Below are positions 32,981 to 44,999 of a stretch of DNA of 64,000 bases, in pieces. This DNA is from Capsicum annuum (lineage: Eukaryota; Streptophyta; Magnoliopsida; Solanales; Solanaceae). Position 1 is the first letter of the stretch. Each line of letters begins with the position of its first letter. Under the pieces are notes generated by a model that was given only the letters and a program-made list of their open reading frames with translations, was not told the DNA's origin and did not search any database. The DNA lies in assembly GCF_002878395.1 (NCBI RefSeq), contig NC_061114.1:144894560-144958559 (forward strand), given 5' to 3'. Both the position numbers and the translations under genes were made by a program.

Positions 32981-33339
32981 TGTAAGACTCACTTAATTTT
33001 GACAGTTATATTTTTGATCCTCCCGCATATGTAATGTTAATTTTTAAGTTGAATTATGATTAGGGATATTAAAAGTATTTTTTAGGAAAGTTTTAAGAAA
33101 TTCAAAAGGGGTTCGGGACCATTTTGGGACTCTAATGCAGTAAGCCTTGGCGATAGTGGTGGGCCGTGGGACTTAGACTCCCCGATAGGGTTTTTGCATG
33201 GAGCCTAAGCTCCATAATATCGGCGTGCCACGATGCTATTTAAATTTCATCCAATTTTATTTTTTTCACTTAGGCGAGGGGCTTTGAAAAACCCTAGTTT
33301 TGATCCTTAAAAAATTCTTAATTTTGAGCTCACTGGACA
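32981..33339 (+). repeat. Element B 3' LTR, first 359 bases
   Basis: Starts TGTAAGACTCACTT right after the polypurine tract. It includes a CpG-containing U3 stretch (ttggcgatagtgg, about 33148, to gccacgatgc, 33235) followed by a TATA-like TATTTAAA at about 33239-33246, then 'ggcgaggggctttg' and 'gagctcactggaca'. It is cut at 33339 by insertion of element C. The remainder should lie to the right of the window. Confidence 0.72.
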
Positions 33340-35564
33340 TCAAACGTCTAGTGGGTAATAGTCGTATGATATGGGTATGGTTTAGAGTCCTCAACTCATG
33401 TAATGATTAGTGTGGTTTGGGTTTCATTCTATCCTAGGTATGAGTAGATATCTTACAAGTCGTAAGTTAAGGTATGAGGGGTATAGTACTAAATCATATG
33501 ATATCTTATGTCTAGCCTAGACAATTCTACCTATGGTATAGTTTGGGGGGGTACTAGTGATATTATTGGATATGAGTTGGTCTAGGTACTCGTATGTTCA
33601 ACAGTATTGGTGTCCAAGTTGATGCCTAGGGTACGAGTGGTGGGTGGCATTCATATGTTGGGGTACGGTTTGGGTGGTATGGTCATACCCTCCTACGATT
33701 ATGTTTTCAGCTTTAAGATGAGGGTATTTTAGATATTTCCCACCCAAAATCCTTAAGTCCCAATGTATTAAAACATGTTGTGGCCTTTCATAACACACTT
33801 TTAAAAAATTAAACACTCCCCAAACACACTCTAAACTCTCTATTAAAGATTGGGCTCGGGTTTTCTTCAAGTGTTCATCTAGAGGCAGAAGGGTCAAGTT
33901 TCTTCCGTGAATCTTTGTACATAAGGCATTTGACTCTTCCAACATTGTTAGTTTATGAAAATCATATGTTTTAAAGTTTGCTTATGAATTATTAGTGGTG
34001 GTTTTGAATGACAATATTGAGTGTTTTGTTGCATATTGTTGAGTATGGTTTACCCTTTGTTTAAATCATGTTTATATATGTGTTTGGTGATGGTTTTCAC
34101 ATGTGGATGTTTGGTAATTGTGGTTTAACAATTGGTTCATGGTTAACCCTAAACATAAAGGTTTTTACTTTAGTTTTGGTCTTGCTAATGGTATGCCCTC
34201 AAAATGTTTGTGAAAATGCCTAAGAGAATAAATTAGTTACATATTAATGGTGTTTTGAACTAAGGCATTGGCCTAATGAATATGTATAATTAATAAATGG
34301 TATTGTAAAGGCGTTGTTGGCCATGTAATGTTTTAAATATAAATCTTGATGGTTTAATCGGCTAAAAAATGTTTGAGTCCCTAAATATTTAGTTGATTTA
34401 TATTTTTACTAGATAATGGGTTTGAGTCCAAATGGTGTTGGTGTGATGATACCAACGAAGTGCAAGTGGTAAGTAATTCGCTTAATGGTTATGTATGTGA
34501 GTGATGGTTTTTAATTAGGATTTAAAAGTAGGATGGTTGTGTAGTCGGGCCATGAAAGTAGAGTGCAAAGAACTAACACTGGAAACCATGCTAGCCGGTG
34601 TAGGTATCTTTGTGATTGGGTGGTTTGAGTCCCCCGAATAAATATGTAAATGGGAGGTTCGAGTACCCCATAGTACATGTATTGGAGCTTAAGTCACTAT
34701 GATTATGCTGAGAGATTCGAGTCCCCTATATAGGCATATATGGTTTTGGATATTCTCTGGTTTATATGGCTACAAGCTAGGAGAGAGCTGGGACTATATA
34801 GAAGAGCTGGGACCATATAGCCCTTTGGTGCCTTTTTATTGAAAACTATGCTACACATTCCAGGCTAATGATTTCAAAGTTTATGCTAATCGTGTTTACT
34901 ACCCTGACATGCTATACATGTATAGGTATATATTGCATTGGTTATATCCGTTGGTTGATTAGATTTGTATTGTTGGAATTATTTTATCCTTATCCTTGAG
35001 TTACATGCTAGCGCTCTAACTATCAACCGTCTTCAAAGCTATATCCCTATGTGATGCAGGTATTTGTAATATTATTACACCTCCTACTTAGTGATTGGAC
35101 TCGGGAACAACTTGTGTTGACTTAAAGTGGTGAGCTTCCATACTTAGAAAGGCTCCATTTCGTGATTTGAGTTTTTTTATTTATTTATTGGTTTAGACTT
35201 GGACATTGGTTTTGGATGTGGTCGGGGGCATGTCCCTATCAGATATTCTTGGATTTCTTTTAGAGGCTTTGTATCGACAAACTATGGACTTGGGTACGTT
35301 ATGGTTTAGCTATGAACTTGCTTATTATTTTTATTTTGTATGGTTGTTGGTTGGGCATTCGATGGTTAGACTTGTTTGGGTTGGTCATGACTTGGACCTA
35401 TCCCAAAGTCATTGTATGATTAATCACCTTTTCTTTTTATATGTTTGAAAATTCATCTGACTCCGGCTATATGTTGTTTGGTTGGATTGGGTAGTAGGGT
35501 GATCTCTGGTCCTTTGTGGTCTTGAGATGCCCACTATGACAAGGCCCTAGCTTGGGCCATGTCA
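33340..35564 (+). repeat. Element C 5' LTR
   Basis: Begins TCAAACGTCTAG, a decayed form of the TGAAACGCTTAG start of A, and ends GGGCCATGTCA beside a primer site. It has the A-type layout: 'tatcctaggtatgag' in U3, 'aaacactc' and 'ctctattaaagattggg' in the middle, 'ggcctaatg' phrases, then GGTTCGAGT/TTTGAGTCCC cores at 34370-34720 and 'catgtcccta' near 35230. C is therefore a relative of A and D, not of B. It is slightly shorter than A's LTR because of deletions. The matching 3' LTR would be to the right of the window. Confidence 0.72.
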
Positions 35565-35567
35565 AGT

Positions 35568-35579
35568 TGGTGTTAGAGC
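35568..35579 (+). promoter_or_regulatory. Primer-binding site of C
   Basis: TGGTGTTAGAGC, 10 of 12 positions matching the tRNA-iMet complement, three bases after the LTR end. The following 'cta(c)gttcatgg' matches element A's leader. Confidence 0.82.
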
Positions 35580-35774
35580 CTACGTTCATGGTCAATTGGG
35601 AGTCCACAAAATCATGTCAAGTAGAGTGTCTTTTATGGGTGTGTGGCACGCCATATTTAAAAGTGAAAGGCTATGAGAAATTTAGCAATGTTCCACTTTC
35701 TTATTGTCTTATTTTAAGCTATAGAGTCTAAGGTCTTTGATTTTACTGACTTTCATTCGCTTTTCTTTTAGATC

Positions 35775-36960
35775 ATGCCTCAAAGAAGATTTGAAGCTCA
35801 CAAAAACTCATCTATCCCACTTGAGGATGTTATGGATGAAGTTCATCTGACTCCTAGATTCGGACTAGGACAGGGGACACTATATCTGGCTATCCTTATG
35901 GGGTTCCACCTATCCCCGCTGATCTTACTCAATCACCTCAGAGAAAGGTTTCTAATGCAAAATTCCATTATACCATTAATTTATTGACTCAGTTGGAAGC
36001 TTCTAAGTCAAAGAGTGATGTTCCCGCTACTCTATCATCTGAAGCTACAATGGTTGGACAATTCATGAGGTTAAATCCTCCTATGTTCATGGGTTCAAAG
36101 TTTGAGAAGGATCCTCAATTCTTTATTAATAAGATGGAGAAGAGTCTTTGTATTATTCATGCTAATGAGGTGGAGGTCATGGAGTTTTCCACCTACTAAT
36201 TGAAAGACATAGCACACCAGTGGCATGAACAGTAGGAATAATGTAAGGGATATAGTGTTGACTCTGCATTGTGGGATGACTTTTATAGTGCCTTCTTGGA
36301 CCACTTATTTCTTAGGAGTTGAGAAAATATAAAGTGGAGGAATTTTTGAATTTAGGAAAAGGAAGGATGTCTGTCAAGGAGTATACCTTGAAATTTCATC
36401 AGCTATCTCGATATGCTCTAGAGATGGTGTCTGATATGAGGGATAAGATGTAATAGTTTGCTTTTGGGTAGTCGCGAGAATTGATCCTTGAGAGTAAGGC
36501 TGCCTTGCTAAACAATGATATGGATATTTCTAGAATGGTTGTGTATATGGAATAAGTGGATGAGAAGAAAAGAAAGCATTTAAAGAATGGTGAGAGGCAG
36601 GGGAAGAAGTTTAGGTCTTCTGAAACAAGTGGTGGAGATGGCGGTAAGTGGCCAAAGAAGAAGTGGGGGAGCTTTGGTTCCTTCTCTACGACTAGTGTTC
36701 CTTAACCAAAAACTTTAGGTGTTTGTTAGTCTTGGTAAAAAGGTGGGTCATGGGCATAGGGTTTTGAATTTTTGGCTAGTAGGGCTCAGTCGGATCTATC
36801 CAACCCACCTTGTAGATTTTATGGGCATTTGCACCATGGGTTTTGTTAGGAAGGGAAGAATAGCTGTTTTTACTGTGGTCAGATTGGTCACATGCAGAAT
36901 GACTGTCATGCTAGGATGGCTTCTGGGGTCAATAGGGCTCTTGTGGCTGGGATCAATTAG
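35775..36960 (+). pseudogene. Element C gag
   Basis: ATG at 35775 stands in the 'gatcATGcctc' setting shared with D, giving MPQRRFEAHKNSS. A frameshift occurs before 35984, then the gag core continues (LTQLEASKSK, VGQFMRLNPPMFMGSKFEKDPQFFINKMEKSL). Further breaks follow. The stretch 36240-36560 keeps WDDFYSAFLDHF-, VKEYTLKFHQLSRYA- and AALLNNDMDISRMV-like pieces. The zinc knuckle at 36865-36906 is intact: C-FY-C-GQIG-H-MQND-C. It is the only complete knuckle among the five gags here. It would form the particle and bind RNA but is broken by frameshifts. Confidence 0.82.
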
Positions 36961-36983
36961 ATACTCTTGCATCTCGCTAGGAT

Positions 36984-37320
36984 TTGGAAGCATCTCATAA
37001 TTTACTGACTGGTATGTTGAAAATTTTCTCTCATGATTTGTATTTTGTACTTGATCCATGGACCATTCTTTCTTTTGTGACCTTGTTTGTAGTTGTACGT
37101 TTTCGTTTTGGTACTGAATTTATTTTTGATCCTTTCTCTATGCCTACCTCGATTGGTGACTCTATTAACTCTAAAAGATTCTATAGCGGATGTGTGGAAT
37201 TTTTTAGTAGTAGAGAAAATCTTATGGATTTGATATAGTTGGATATGGTTGACTTTGATATCATATTAGGGATATATTAGTTGCATTCATGTTATGCTTC
37301 CTTATATTGTCGGACCTTTA
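36984..37320 (+). pseudogene. Element C protease region
   Basis: The catalytic segment reads FVLDPWTILSFVT near 37050: the Asp is kept, but the Gly of D-P-G-S-T is Trp and the Ser/Thr order is disturbed, so activity is unlikely. The family-typical VEFFSSRENLMDLI follows, then a stop at 37239. The remaining motif DIILGIY-like (normally VILGMDWL) at 37257-37285 also has a stop. Confidence 0.75.
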
Positions 37321-37479
37321 AGGTCATATATAAATTCCTTAATGAGCCAGTCATTATATGGGAAGGAGGTTCCCTAGTTCCTAAGGGGACGTTTATCTCA
37401 TATCTTAGAGCCCAAAGCTTGATCTACAAAGGGTGTTTGTATCATTAGGCTTGATTTAAAGATTCTAACTCGGAAGGTC

Positions 37480-38400
37480 CTTCTCTAGAATCCGTACTTG
37501 TGGTTAATGAGTTTCCCAAGGTTTTCCCTGATGATCTTCCCATTGTTCCCCCTGATATGGAAATTGACTTTGTGATTGATCTTATTCAAGACACTCTTCC
37601 TATTTTTGCTCCCCTATATAGAATGGCTCCAGCTGAGTTAAAGGAGCTTAAGTATCAATTTAAAGATCTCTTAGACAAAGTTTCATCTATCCTAGTATGT
37701 CTCATTGGGGGTGCTCCGGTGTTGTTTGTGCGTAAGAAGAATGGTTACCTTCGTATTTACATAGACTATCGTTAGTTAAATAAGGTGACAATAAATAATA
37801 GGTATCCTTTTCCTAGGATCGGAGATCTGTTTGATTAGCTTCAAGGTGCGAAGTGTTTCTCTAACAATGATCTTAGGTCGGGTTATCATCAGCTTAAGAT
37901 TAGGGAAATGGATATTGCTAAGACTGCCTTCAGAACCCGGTATGGTCACTATGAGTTCCTAGTTATGTACTTTGAGTTGACTAATACTCCGACAATGTTT
38001 ACAGACATGATGAATAAGGTCTTCCATTTGTTTTTATACATGTTCGTCATTGTCTTCATCAATGACATCTTGGTTTATTCTATGAGTGAGGTAGATTATG
38101 TTGATCACCTCCATGTAGTGTTTTAGATTTTTAAAGATTAGTGGTTGTATGCCAAGTTATCAAAGTGTGAGTTTTGGTTGAAGGCTATGACTTTTCTTGG
38201 TCCTGTTATCTTTAGTGAGGGGATTATGGTAGATCCTCAAAAGGTTGCGGTGGTTAAGAAGTGGCCTAGACCTATGACTCCAACTGATATTCAAAGCTTC
38301 TTAGGTTTAGCAGGTTACTATAGAATGTTTATTGAGGTTTCTTGACTATAGCGGCCCTATTGACTAGGTTGACCCAGAATAAGGTCAAGTTCCTATGGTC
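37480..38400 (+). pseudogene. Element C reverse transcriptase
   Basis: Fingers in frame from 37500 ([66 protein letters not shown]). A stop at 37774 is followed by the palm: [14 protein letters not shown] near 37865 keeps the motif A Asp, then [27 protein letters not shown] with the usual SFGLTNAP changed. Motif C at 38052-38072 reads FINDILV, with AAT at 38061-38063 replacing the first Asp of the catalytic pair. The thumb at 38145-38345 holds FLGPVIFSEGIMVDPQ and KKWPRPMTPTD. Inactive. Confidence 0.86.
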
Positions 38401-38870
38401 GGATGTATGTGAGGGTAGTTTTGAGAAGTTTTATAACAAGTTGACCTCAGCTTCAATTTTGGACCTGCCTGAGGGTAATGATGGTTTCGTAGTGTATTGT
38501 GATGCTTCTCATGTTTGGACGGGTTGTGTATTGATGTACCATGGTAGGGTGGCGGCTTATGCTTCGAGGCAATAAAATGTTCATGAGAAGAACTACCCTA
38601 CTCATGACTTAGAGTTGTTAGTCGTGGGTTTTGCTTTGAAAATTTGGCATCACTATCTCTATGGTGTTCATGTTGATATCTTCTCTGATCATAAAAGTCT
38701 GCTGTATGTGTTCACTCAGATAAAGTAAAATCTCAAATAGAGGAGGTGGCTTGAGTTGCTGAAGGACTATGATTTGAGTCTTCACTACCATCCAGGTAAG
38801 GTTAATATAGTTGCTGATGCTCTTAGTAGGTTATCCATAGGGAGTCTAGCTCATGTGGATAAGGGCAAGC
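38342..38870 (+). pseudogene. Element C RNase H
   Basis: Frame-shifted relative to the RT thumb at 38342. Carries FLWSDVCEGSFEKFYNK, VVYCDASHVWTGCVLMYHGRVAAYASRQ (first Asp of the core), a stop at 38573, then [33 protein letters not shown] in another frame, and [29 protein letters not shown] at 38759-38850. The acidic core residues are all visible, but stops and shifts separate them. Confidence 0.82.
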
Positions 38871-40200
38871 GGGAGTTGGTGAATGAAATTCACCGTCTGG
38901 CTAGTCTTGGAGTTCGTTTCACGGACTTTGAGAATAGAGCTATATTAGTGTATCATGTATCCCAGTTTTCTTATGTTGTTGAGATAAAAGAAAAGCAAAT
39001 GTTTGATTATGATTTAATAAAGATTTAGAGTAATGTGGGCCAGCAGAAGGTTGTTGATTTTGTGATTTGCAGTGATGGTATCTTAAACTACCGCGGCCAG
39101 TTATGGTTCCCGATGTCGATGGATTGAGAGAAAGAATTTTGGTCAAAACACATGAATCTCGTTATGCTATTCATCATGATTCTACCAAGATGTATCATGA
39201 TCTTAAGGAGTTCTTTTGATGGAACAACATGAAGCGATATGTGGCTAACTATGTGGCTAGATTTTTAGTGTGTCCACAAGTGAAAGTTGAGCACATGAAA
39301 CCTGATTATTTGAACCAAAGATTGAGTTTCCCAAGTGAAAATGTGAAGTGATTAAAATGGATTTCGTTTCTAGTCTTCCTCAGTCTCGGAATCAATGTGA
39401 TTCGATTTGGGTTATTGTGGATATATTGACTAAGTTCGTTCACTTCTTGCTAGTGAATACTACTTTTTTGGTCATGGTGCGCCGGTTTCCATAATTTTTG
39501 ATAAAGGTACTCCATTCTCATCTCATTTTTGGAAGTCTTTTCAGAAGGGTTTGGAAACTAAGATGTGCTTTAGTACCGCTTTCCACCCGCAGTAGGATAG
39601 ACAAGCGGAGACGACCATTACGACATTAGAACATATGCTCCATGCGCGTGTGATCGATTCTGGAGGTAATTGGTTCGACAATTTGCCTTTGATTGAATAT
39701 TTTATAATAACAGTTATCACTTTGGCATTGGTATGGCTCCTTTTGAGGCGTTGTATGGTAGGAGATGTCGTTATTCTATTAGGTGCTACGGAGTTGGTGA
39801 GGGTAAGCTGTTTGGCATTGATTTGGTTCACCAAGATTTGGGAAAAGTAAAAGTGATTCATAATAGACTGAAAGATGCTAGAAGTTGCCAAAAGTCCTAT
39901 GTGAATATAAGGCGTAGGGATTTGGAGTTCAATGTAGGTGATTGGGTATTCTTGAAGGTATCTCCCATGAAGGGAGTAATGCGATTTGGTAAGAAGATGA
40001 AGTTAAGTCTCTAGAATGTCGGTCCCTAATTGATATTGAAGAGGGTTGGCAATTTGCTTATGAGTTGGGTTTTCCACCTAGTTTGATCTCCATTCATCCA
40101 AATTTCCATGTTACTATGTTGAGGAAATGTGTGGGTTATCAATATTCGGTTGTTCCTTTGGAAGGGTTGTATATTTTGGATTCCTTATCATATGAGGTAG
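38870..40200 (+). pseudogene. Element C integrase, cut by D
   Basis: A spacer ([21 protein letters not shown]) leads to the N-terminal region near 39050-39290, with a decayed His/Cys zinc-binding stretch. The core follows with MDFVSSLPQSRNQCDSIWVIV-like (about 39358-39420), GAPVSIIFDKGTPFSSHFWKSF (39476-39545) and the TLEHMLHARVIDSGGNW segment. An open frame at 39733-40014 gives [31 protein letters not shown] and GDWVFLKVSPMKGVMRF. After a break the end reads SLISIHPNFHVTMLRKCVG and LDSLSYEV, stopping at 40200 where D inserted. The chromodomain should be right of the window. Confidence 0.85.
40196..40200 (+). repeat. Predicted target-site duplication of D, left copy
   Basis: GGTAG directly precedes the D LTR terminus. 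The partner copy would lie beyond the window, so this is a prediction. Confidence 0.4.
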
Positions 40201-42243
40201 TGACCCAACCCGATCCCGGGCCTTGTCATAATAGGCATCCCAAGTCTAACCAGGACTGGGGACCTACCCCTGTTACCCAACCCAACCACCTATATCCAGC
40301 CTTAGATGGGTAGAATTTCAAACATATAACAAGATAGCATCATTGTTCTTAATAAGACACTGGGATATGGTCACAACCATGACGACCCCACCAAGTCCAT
40401 CCCTATCCCACTAACTGACCAACCATACCAAGCCAAACCATAGAACATAAACCAAAGGGAATACCACAACATAATATGAAAATCAATGTCATAATGTAAT
40501 AGGATGGAACAACCAACAATATCATCCAATGATGTCAACCCACCGGCTTATTCCAAATGCCAAGGACAAACCAATACCAATCACGCCCATACCAACCCCC
40601 AGAAGTACCATAAAGCCTCTATAAAAAAAAGTAAATAAATTCTGTTTGGACATGTCCCCAACCATGACTAAAACCAATATCCAAAATGTACGAAAAACGT
40701 CTAAAGAGAATCCACAACAAGAAATGATGCTTTCCAAAAAGATGGAAGCTCACCATTTAAGTCCAAATGCTGATACCGAATCTGCATTCTAAACACGAGG
40801 AGTAGAATGGTCGGTTCCTATATAGAATGGGTATAAACCCACAGTACACAGAGTTAGCGTATGACCACTAGCATGAAACTCAGGGTAAGGATAAAATAAT
40901 GCCAGTTTTAAAACCGAGTAAAACCATCCATAATGCATACAACCATACATATATAAGTTTTGAAAAAAAAAAGGACTGTGCTAAGCCTGAACTTATAACC
41001 TTTACCTGGGCTATGTAGCTTTGCCTTCCTAACCACCCACGGGTGATATGGGTTCATCTCCCTCTGCTGAATGGGTCCTAGTATGTTTAGTTGCATGACG
41101 GGGAATATCACGTGGGATGACCAGTATATCCCTCCAATATAAAATGTGACACTCGCACGTGGTCATCAAAGACCCCTCATATTGGCAAATATGAGTTTTT
41201 GGTTTTGGTCCTCCCAGGGCCGCCACCTTCCACAACTTAGCTACACACCCAACCATTAATTATTAATTAAATTCAATTCCAAACAATCCATTAACAATTT
41301 ATAAACTAAGGCCAATATTAGTGGTATCGTCATTACACCCCATTACTTGCAAGTAATATCCATTGCCAAACAATTTAGGTTAAGGAGACCTTGGGTGCCC
41401 TTTCCATATACCATATTAAATCCATTTGGGATTTCCATGTTCTCCACAAGAATAACCATTTAGCCTTTAGCCTTTACAAACCATTTAAAACATGTATAAA
41501 TCCTTAGTCTAGTTTAAAACATGAAAGAGTTCCATTAAAAGAAGTCAATGCAATAAACATATCTTAATAAGAAATTTATCAAACATCTGGGGGCATAATA
41601 TAACCCAAACCAATTCACAAGAACATTACACCATTACCATGCAACCCAATTTTCCAAAACCACCATTAATATATATAAAAGCATAAATACAATAACAGAA
41701 GACCATAACCAAGCATTCAATATCAAAACCCCTAATAATAGTTGAGAAACCATAATCATGAAATAGTAAGACCTTGAAATCAATCATATAAATCATGCCT
41801 TTAGTTGAAATTACAATGAGGGAAGAAAATATGCCTTAAATTAAAGAATTGATGGAACGAAATTACCAAAGAAAGCCCCAAAGCAATCCCTTAGTTGAAA
41901 CCCTAGTTTCCTTGCCCCAAAAGATCTTGAGAGAATTATGATATATTTTTGAATAGTTTCGAAGTGTTAGTAAATAGAATAATAGGGTAAATTACCTCCT
42001 AAGTTATTAGAAGTCGTACGTCCTAATTAGGGTAAGTAGGGAATGCTTAGAATATTCCCACTTAAGTTGCACAAAATCCCATCACAGTTCTAAAACTAGC
42101 CCTCAAGAGTCATATCCTTCCAATACGATTGGCTTACACCTTTTGTATCTAGACCACAACCCTTGGATCAAACATTATTCAGCATACGACTCATTCAACC
42201 ATGTCATAACCATAATATACAATCCTTATCCATGACCCGTATA
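40201..42243 (-). repeat. Element D 3' LTR, distal segment
   Basis: Collinear with 62065-64000 throughout (for example ttacccaacccaaccacctata, tgacactcgcac, ttgagagaattatga). It contains minus-strand U5/R sequence and, near 41300-41760, AT-rich stretches. Interrupted at 42243 by F. The apparent open stretches here are not conserved between copies. Confidence 0.88.
42239..42243 (+). repeat. Target-site duplication of F, left copy
   Basis: GTATA before the solo LTR; the right copy at 44497-44501 is GTATC, so 4 of 5 bases match. Confidence 0.7.
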
Positions 42244-44496
42244 TGTAACGCCCCAGATCTGGTACCCAGAATGCTACAAGATACTCATGATCCCGAAGGA
42301 CCACAAGCTAACCCATGACTGATATCTGTACCTGTATACTACATAATATACTGTATGATTATAGAAAAATGAACTGAAAGGCCATAAGGTTCAAGACTGT
42401 AACATAATTGATAAAGATATAACATCTGAATGGGGTATGAAATACCTAAAACAAAACTGAAATAACATGATAGTCTGAACATGATAATCTGGAAAGCCTC
42501 TAACTGAATGAACTGTCTGAATGAGGAGTTGATGGAAGATGACCCTAACTAACTCCAACTAACAAATTACTTAATAAGATAATAAAGAAATAATCATGTC
42601 CTCGAAGGATGAGGACTCACTTCTAACTGACTGCTAATATCCAGAATCAACTGATGCTCAGGAGCTCGTGAACATGACTGATAACTAAATTCTAATGACT
42701 GATATAACTGATGACATGAGTGACTGTATCTGATAGTCCTGAATTTGATGGAACTAGCTGAGTTCCATTACTGAGACTAAATGACTGTATCCGACATTCC
42801 TGAATTCTGTAGCTGAAACTGTAGGAAGTAGTTATCTAACCGACATGCCCCTAATACACCATTATAGCTGAGTTGGGCTCCAATCTGTAACCCCAATTGG
42901 AAGGGTGTCAATACTGCACCACTGGTAAGGAAAAGCTATGAGTGACCCTCATCTGACAGTATCCCCAAAAGAGAACAGTGGGGCCCTCATCTGACAATGC
43001 TTATCCACATCAACAACCCTCATCTGACAATGTTGATTTCTCAACCTATGCTGGCTACATAGTTCTGGAATACAAGAATGACTTCTAAGAATCACACCCT
43101 CATCTGATAGGGTGTGTTCCCATCCTTGGGCTTACTCGGTACTAATTCCTACTCCTATCTGAATAGACACTGATCATGGATTACTGAACTGAACTGTACT
43201 GAATTAACTGAGTTCCGTTGACTGACGGAATAGTACTGAGATTACTATATTATTGAGCTTTCCTGAGTCACACGACTGACTAAGTTCTACGAATTATGGC
43301 TTGACTGAGGATATCATGAAAACATAACACTGGCTCTAGGCACACAACAAAATTGTCGGGTACAAGTACCCCTAGGACTCAATTGAAAGAAACTGACAAA
43401 GCATGACTTTTTTGAATACATGACCTACATCACAATTCATAATTCAGTTGTTGAGGCATTTCATCAGGCATGTGACATGCATAAACTTATACAAAAGGGG
43501 GATTTCATATTATCATACTAGTATGGCACTTTTCTTTCACATAGACATTTAATCAAACACATGGGGAGCATGCTTTTGTTATACTATCATCAACACATCT
43601 AATAATTATGAATACATCAATCAACTTGTAATTTGAAAGGGGTTTATCATGATTTTTATGCAATCTTTCATATACTAGGGTCAAGCATTGAAATATGTAA
43701 TCTAAAACATGAATCAACACCACATAGCATTATGAACATGAATTTTAATTTAATCCAATCATGAACATTCATAAATATACAAATCATGGATTTTGGAAAG
43801 AGATTCTTGAGCTTCATGGGTGAAAGAGACCCATAAATCAATGCATGACATACCTTAGTTCTTCATTAAGCGAAGATTGACGGAGAGACTCCTGAAATTG
43901 AATCCCTAATTGAAACCCTAGCTTGTTCTTGAGAGAAAATTGAGAGAAACTAGTATATTTTTGGGTTCCAAATAGCGGAATCTCATGTTAAAGGGCCTAA
44001 ATAGGGGAGGCAAATTGACCCTTTAACCCTGGATGGATCTTTTAATTCAGTGAAATTTTCCCAAATTGGACCTCTGGTGCGATGTGGCGCTATCGCGCCG
44101 TGTCACTGGAATTTGTCAACTGGAAAACTGAGGGATGGCGTGACGTGGAGCCATCGCGTTGCCACTTTATTTGCAACCTGGAAGTTTGGTGCAACGCAAA
44201 GAAATCACGTTGAGACACAGGAAAAAGGACAATTGCCAATTTAGCTTGTGGGACGGCATGCCACTGACCAATTTGGCACTGTTGTACGATAGGAACTTGA
44301 AATAGTCATAACTTTTTACTCAATTATCGGATTAGGGAGAATCTTATATCGATGGAAAACTTATTGAATTTTCCACATAACAAAGAGTGAAAATCTTAAA
44401 AATTCCTCATGGAATAAACATCATTCAATTTAGAAGCTAACACTAGACATTCTTGGGACAAAAAAAAATTTAGTTAGGAAATTTTAAGGTATTACA
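42244..44496 (-). repeat. Solo LTR F
   Basis: A 2253-base LTR with no internal region. On the minus strand it opens TGTAATACCTTAAAATTTCC at 44496 and ends GGCGTTACA at 42244, the usual TG...CA termini, flanked by GTATA/GTATC. It differs from all other LTRs here, although the opening resembles Tekay-type LTRs. A CpG-containing stretch lies at 44075-44165, with a TATA-like CTATTTAGG just downstream (minus sense, about 44006-44014). Most of 42365-43400 is rich in ACTGA/CTGA pentamers. Solo LTRs arise by recombination between the two LTRs of one element. Confidence 0.85.
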
Positions 44497-44501
44497 GTAT
44501 C
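44497..44501 (+). repeat. Target-site duplication of F, right copy
   Basis: GTATC; see 42239-42243. Confidence 0.7.
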
Positions 44502-44854
44502 CCTGGCAAAATAAAATATATAGGGAATTGAACACTGTTTTCCATACGAGTCCTGGGTAGGATTCCTACCCTAGCTTCTGGTTCATGGTGGGCCACTCGT
44601 ACTGAGATCCAACCTAAGTAACTAAGTCTAAGATTATGTTAAGGAACAAAATGACCCGTAACCACAAATAGGACTCATACCCCTAATTCGTATTAATTTT
44701 GGTAACCAAAACCATCCCACCAACTAACACTAGTCAGCATATAAAAGGACCATACTATCCATACCCCAGCTTACGGCTCATACCCATGAATCTTATTGGG
44801 TTCGAATAACAAATTTCTAGGAAATTTTCTAAGGTCAAAACCTAGGATGTTTTA
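44502..44854 (-). repeat. Element D 3' LTR, proximal segment (U3 start)
   Basis: Continuation of the D LTR after F. On the minus strand it begins TAAAACATCCTAGG at 44854, comparable to A's TGAAACGCTTAG. It carries 'tacgagtcc'/'actcgtac' phrases like those of A's U3. On its right (44855-44866) the minus strand reads AATAGGGGAGAC, the likely polypurine tract. Confidence 0.75.
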
Positions 44855-44999
44855 GTCTCCCCTATTTGGAATGGAGGACAAGGTAGGGGTAACCACACAC
44901 AGAGTCATTTGCATTATCAAACATCCATTTAACAAAGTTTGAAAACATAGAGGCAAAGATGTTAATCTTTGCTTTAACAAACTCAGAAAATAAAGATGT

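Noticed and set aside
33598..33945. 115-codon minus-strand open stretch in C's LTR
   Set aside because: Lies antisense in an LTR, has no recognisable domain, and the corresponding part of related LTRs is not open.
32981..35564. A single LTR shared by B and C
   Set aside because: The first 359 bases are of the TGTAAGAC type and follow B's polypurine tract, while from 33340 the sequence follows the A-type LTR; B's own LTR end (1-1138) does not match C's LTR end.
39541..39891. 116-codon minus-strand open stretch in C
   Set aside because: Complete shadow of the integrase core on the plus strand.
40201..40320. C integrase frame continuing to 40313
   Set aside because: After 40200 the codons come from the D LTR, as the match to 62065 onwards shows; the read-through is accidental.
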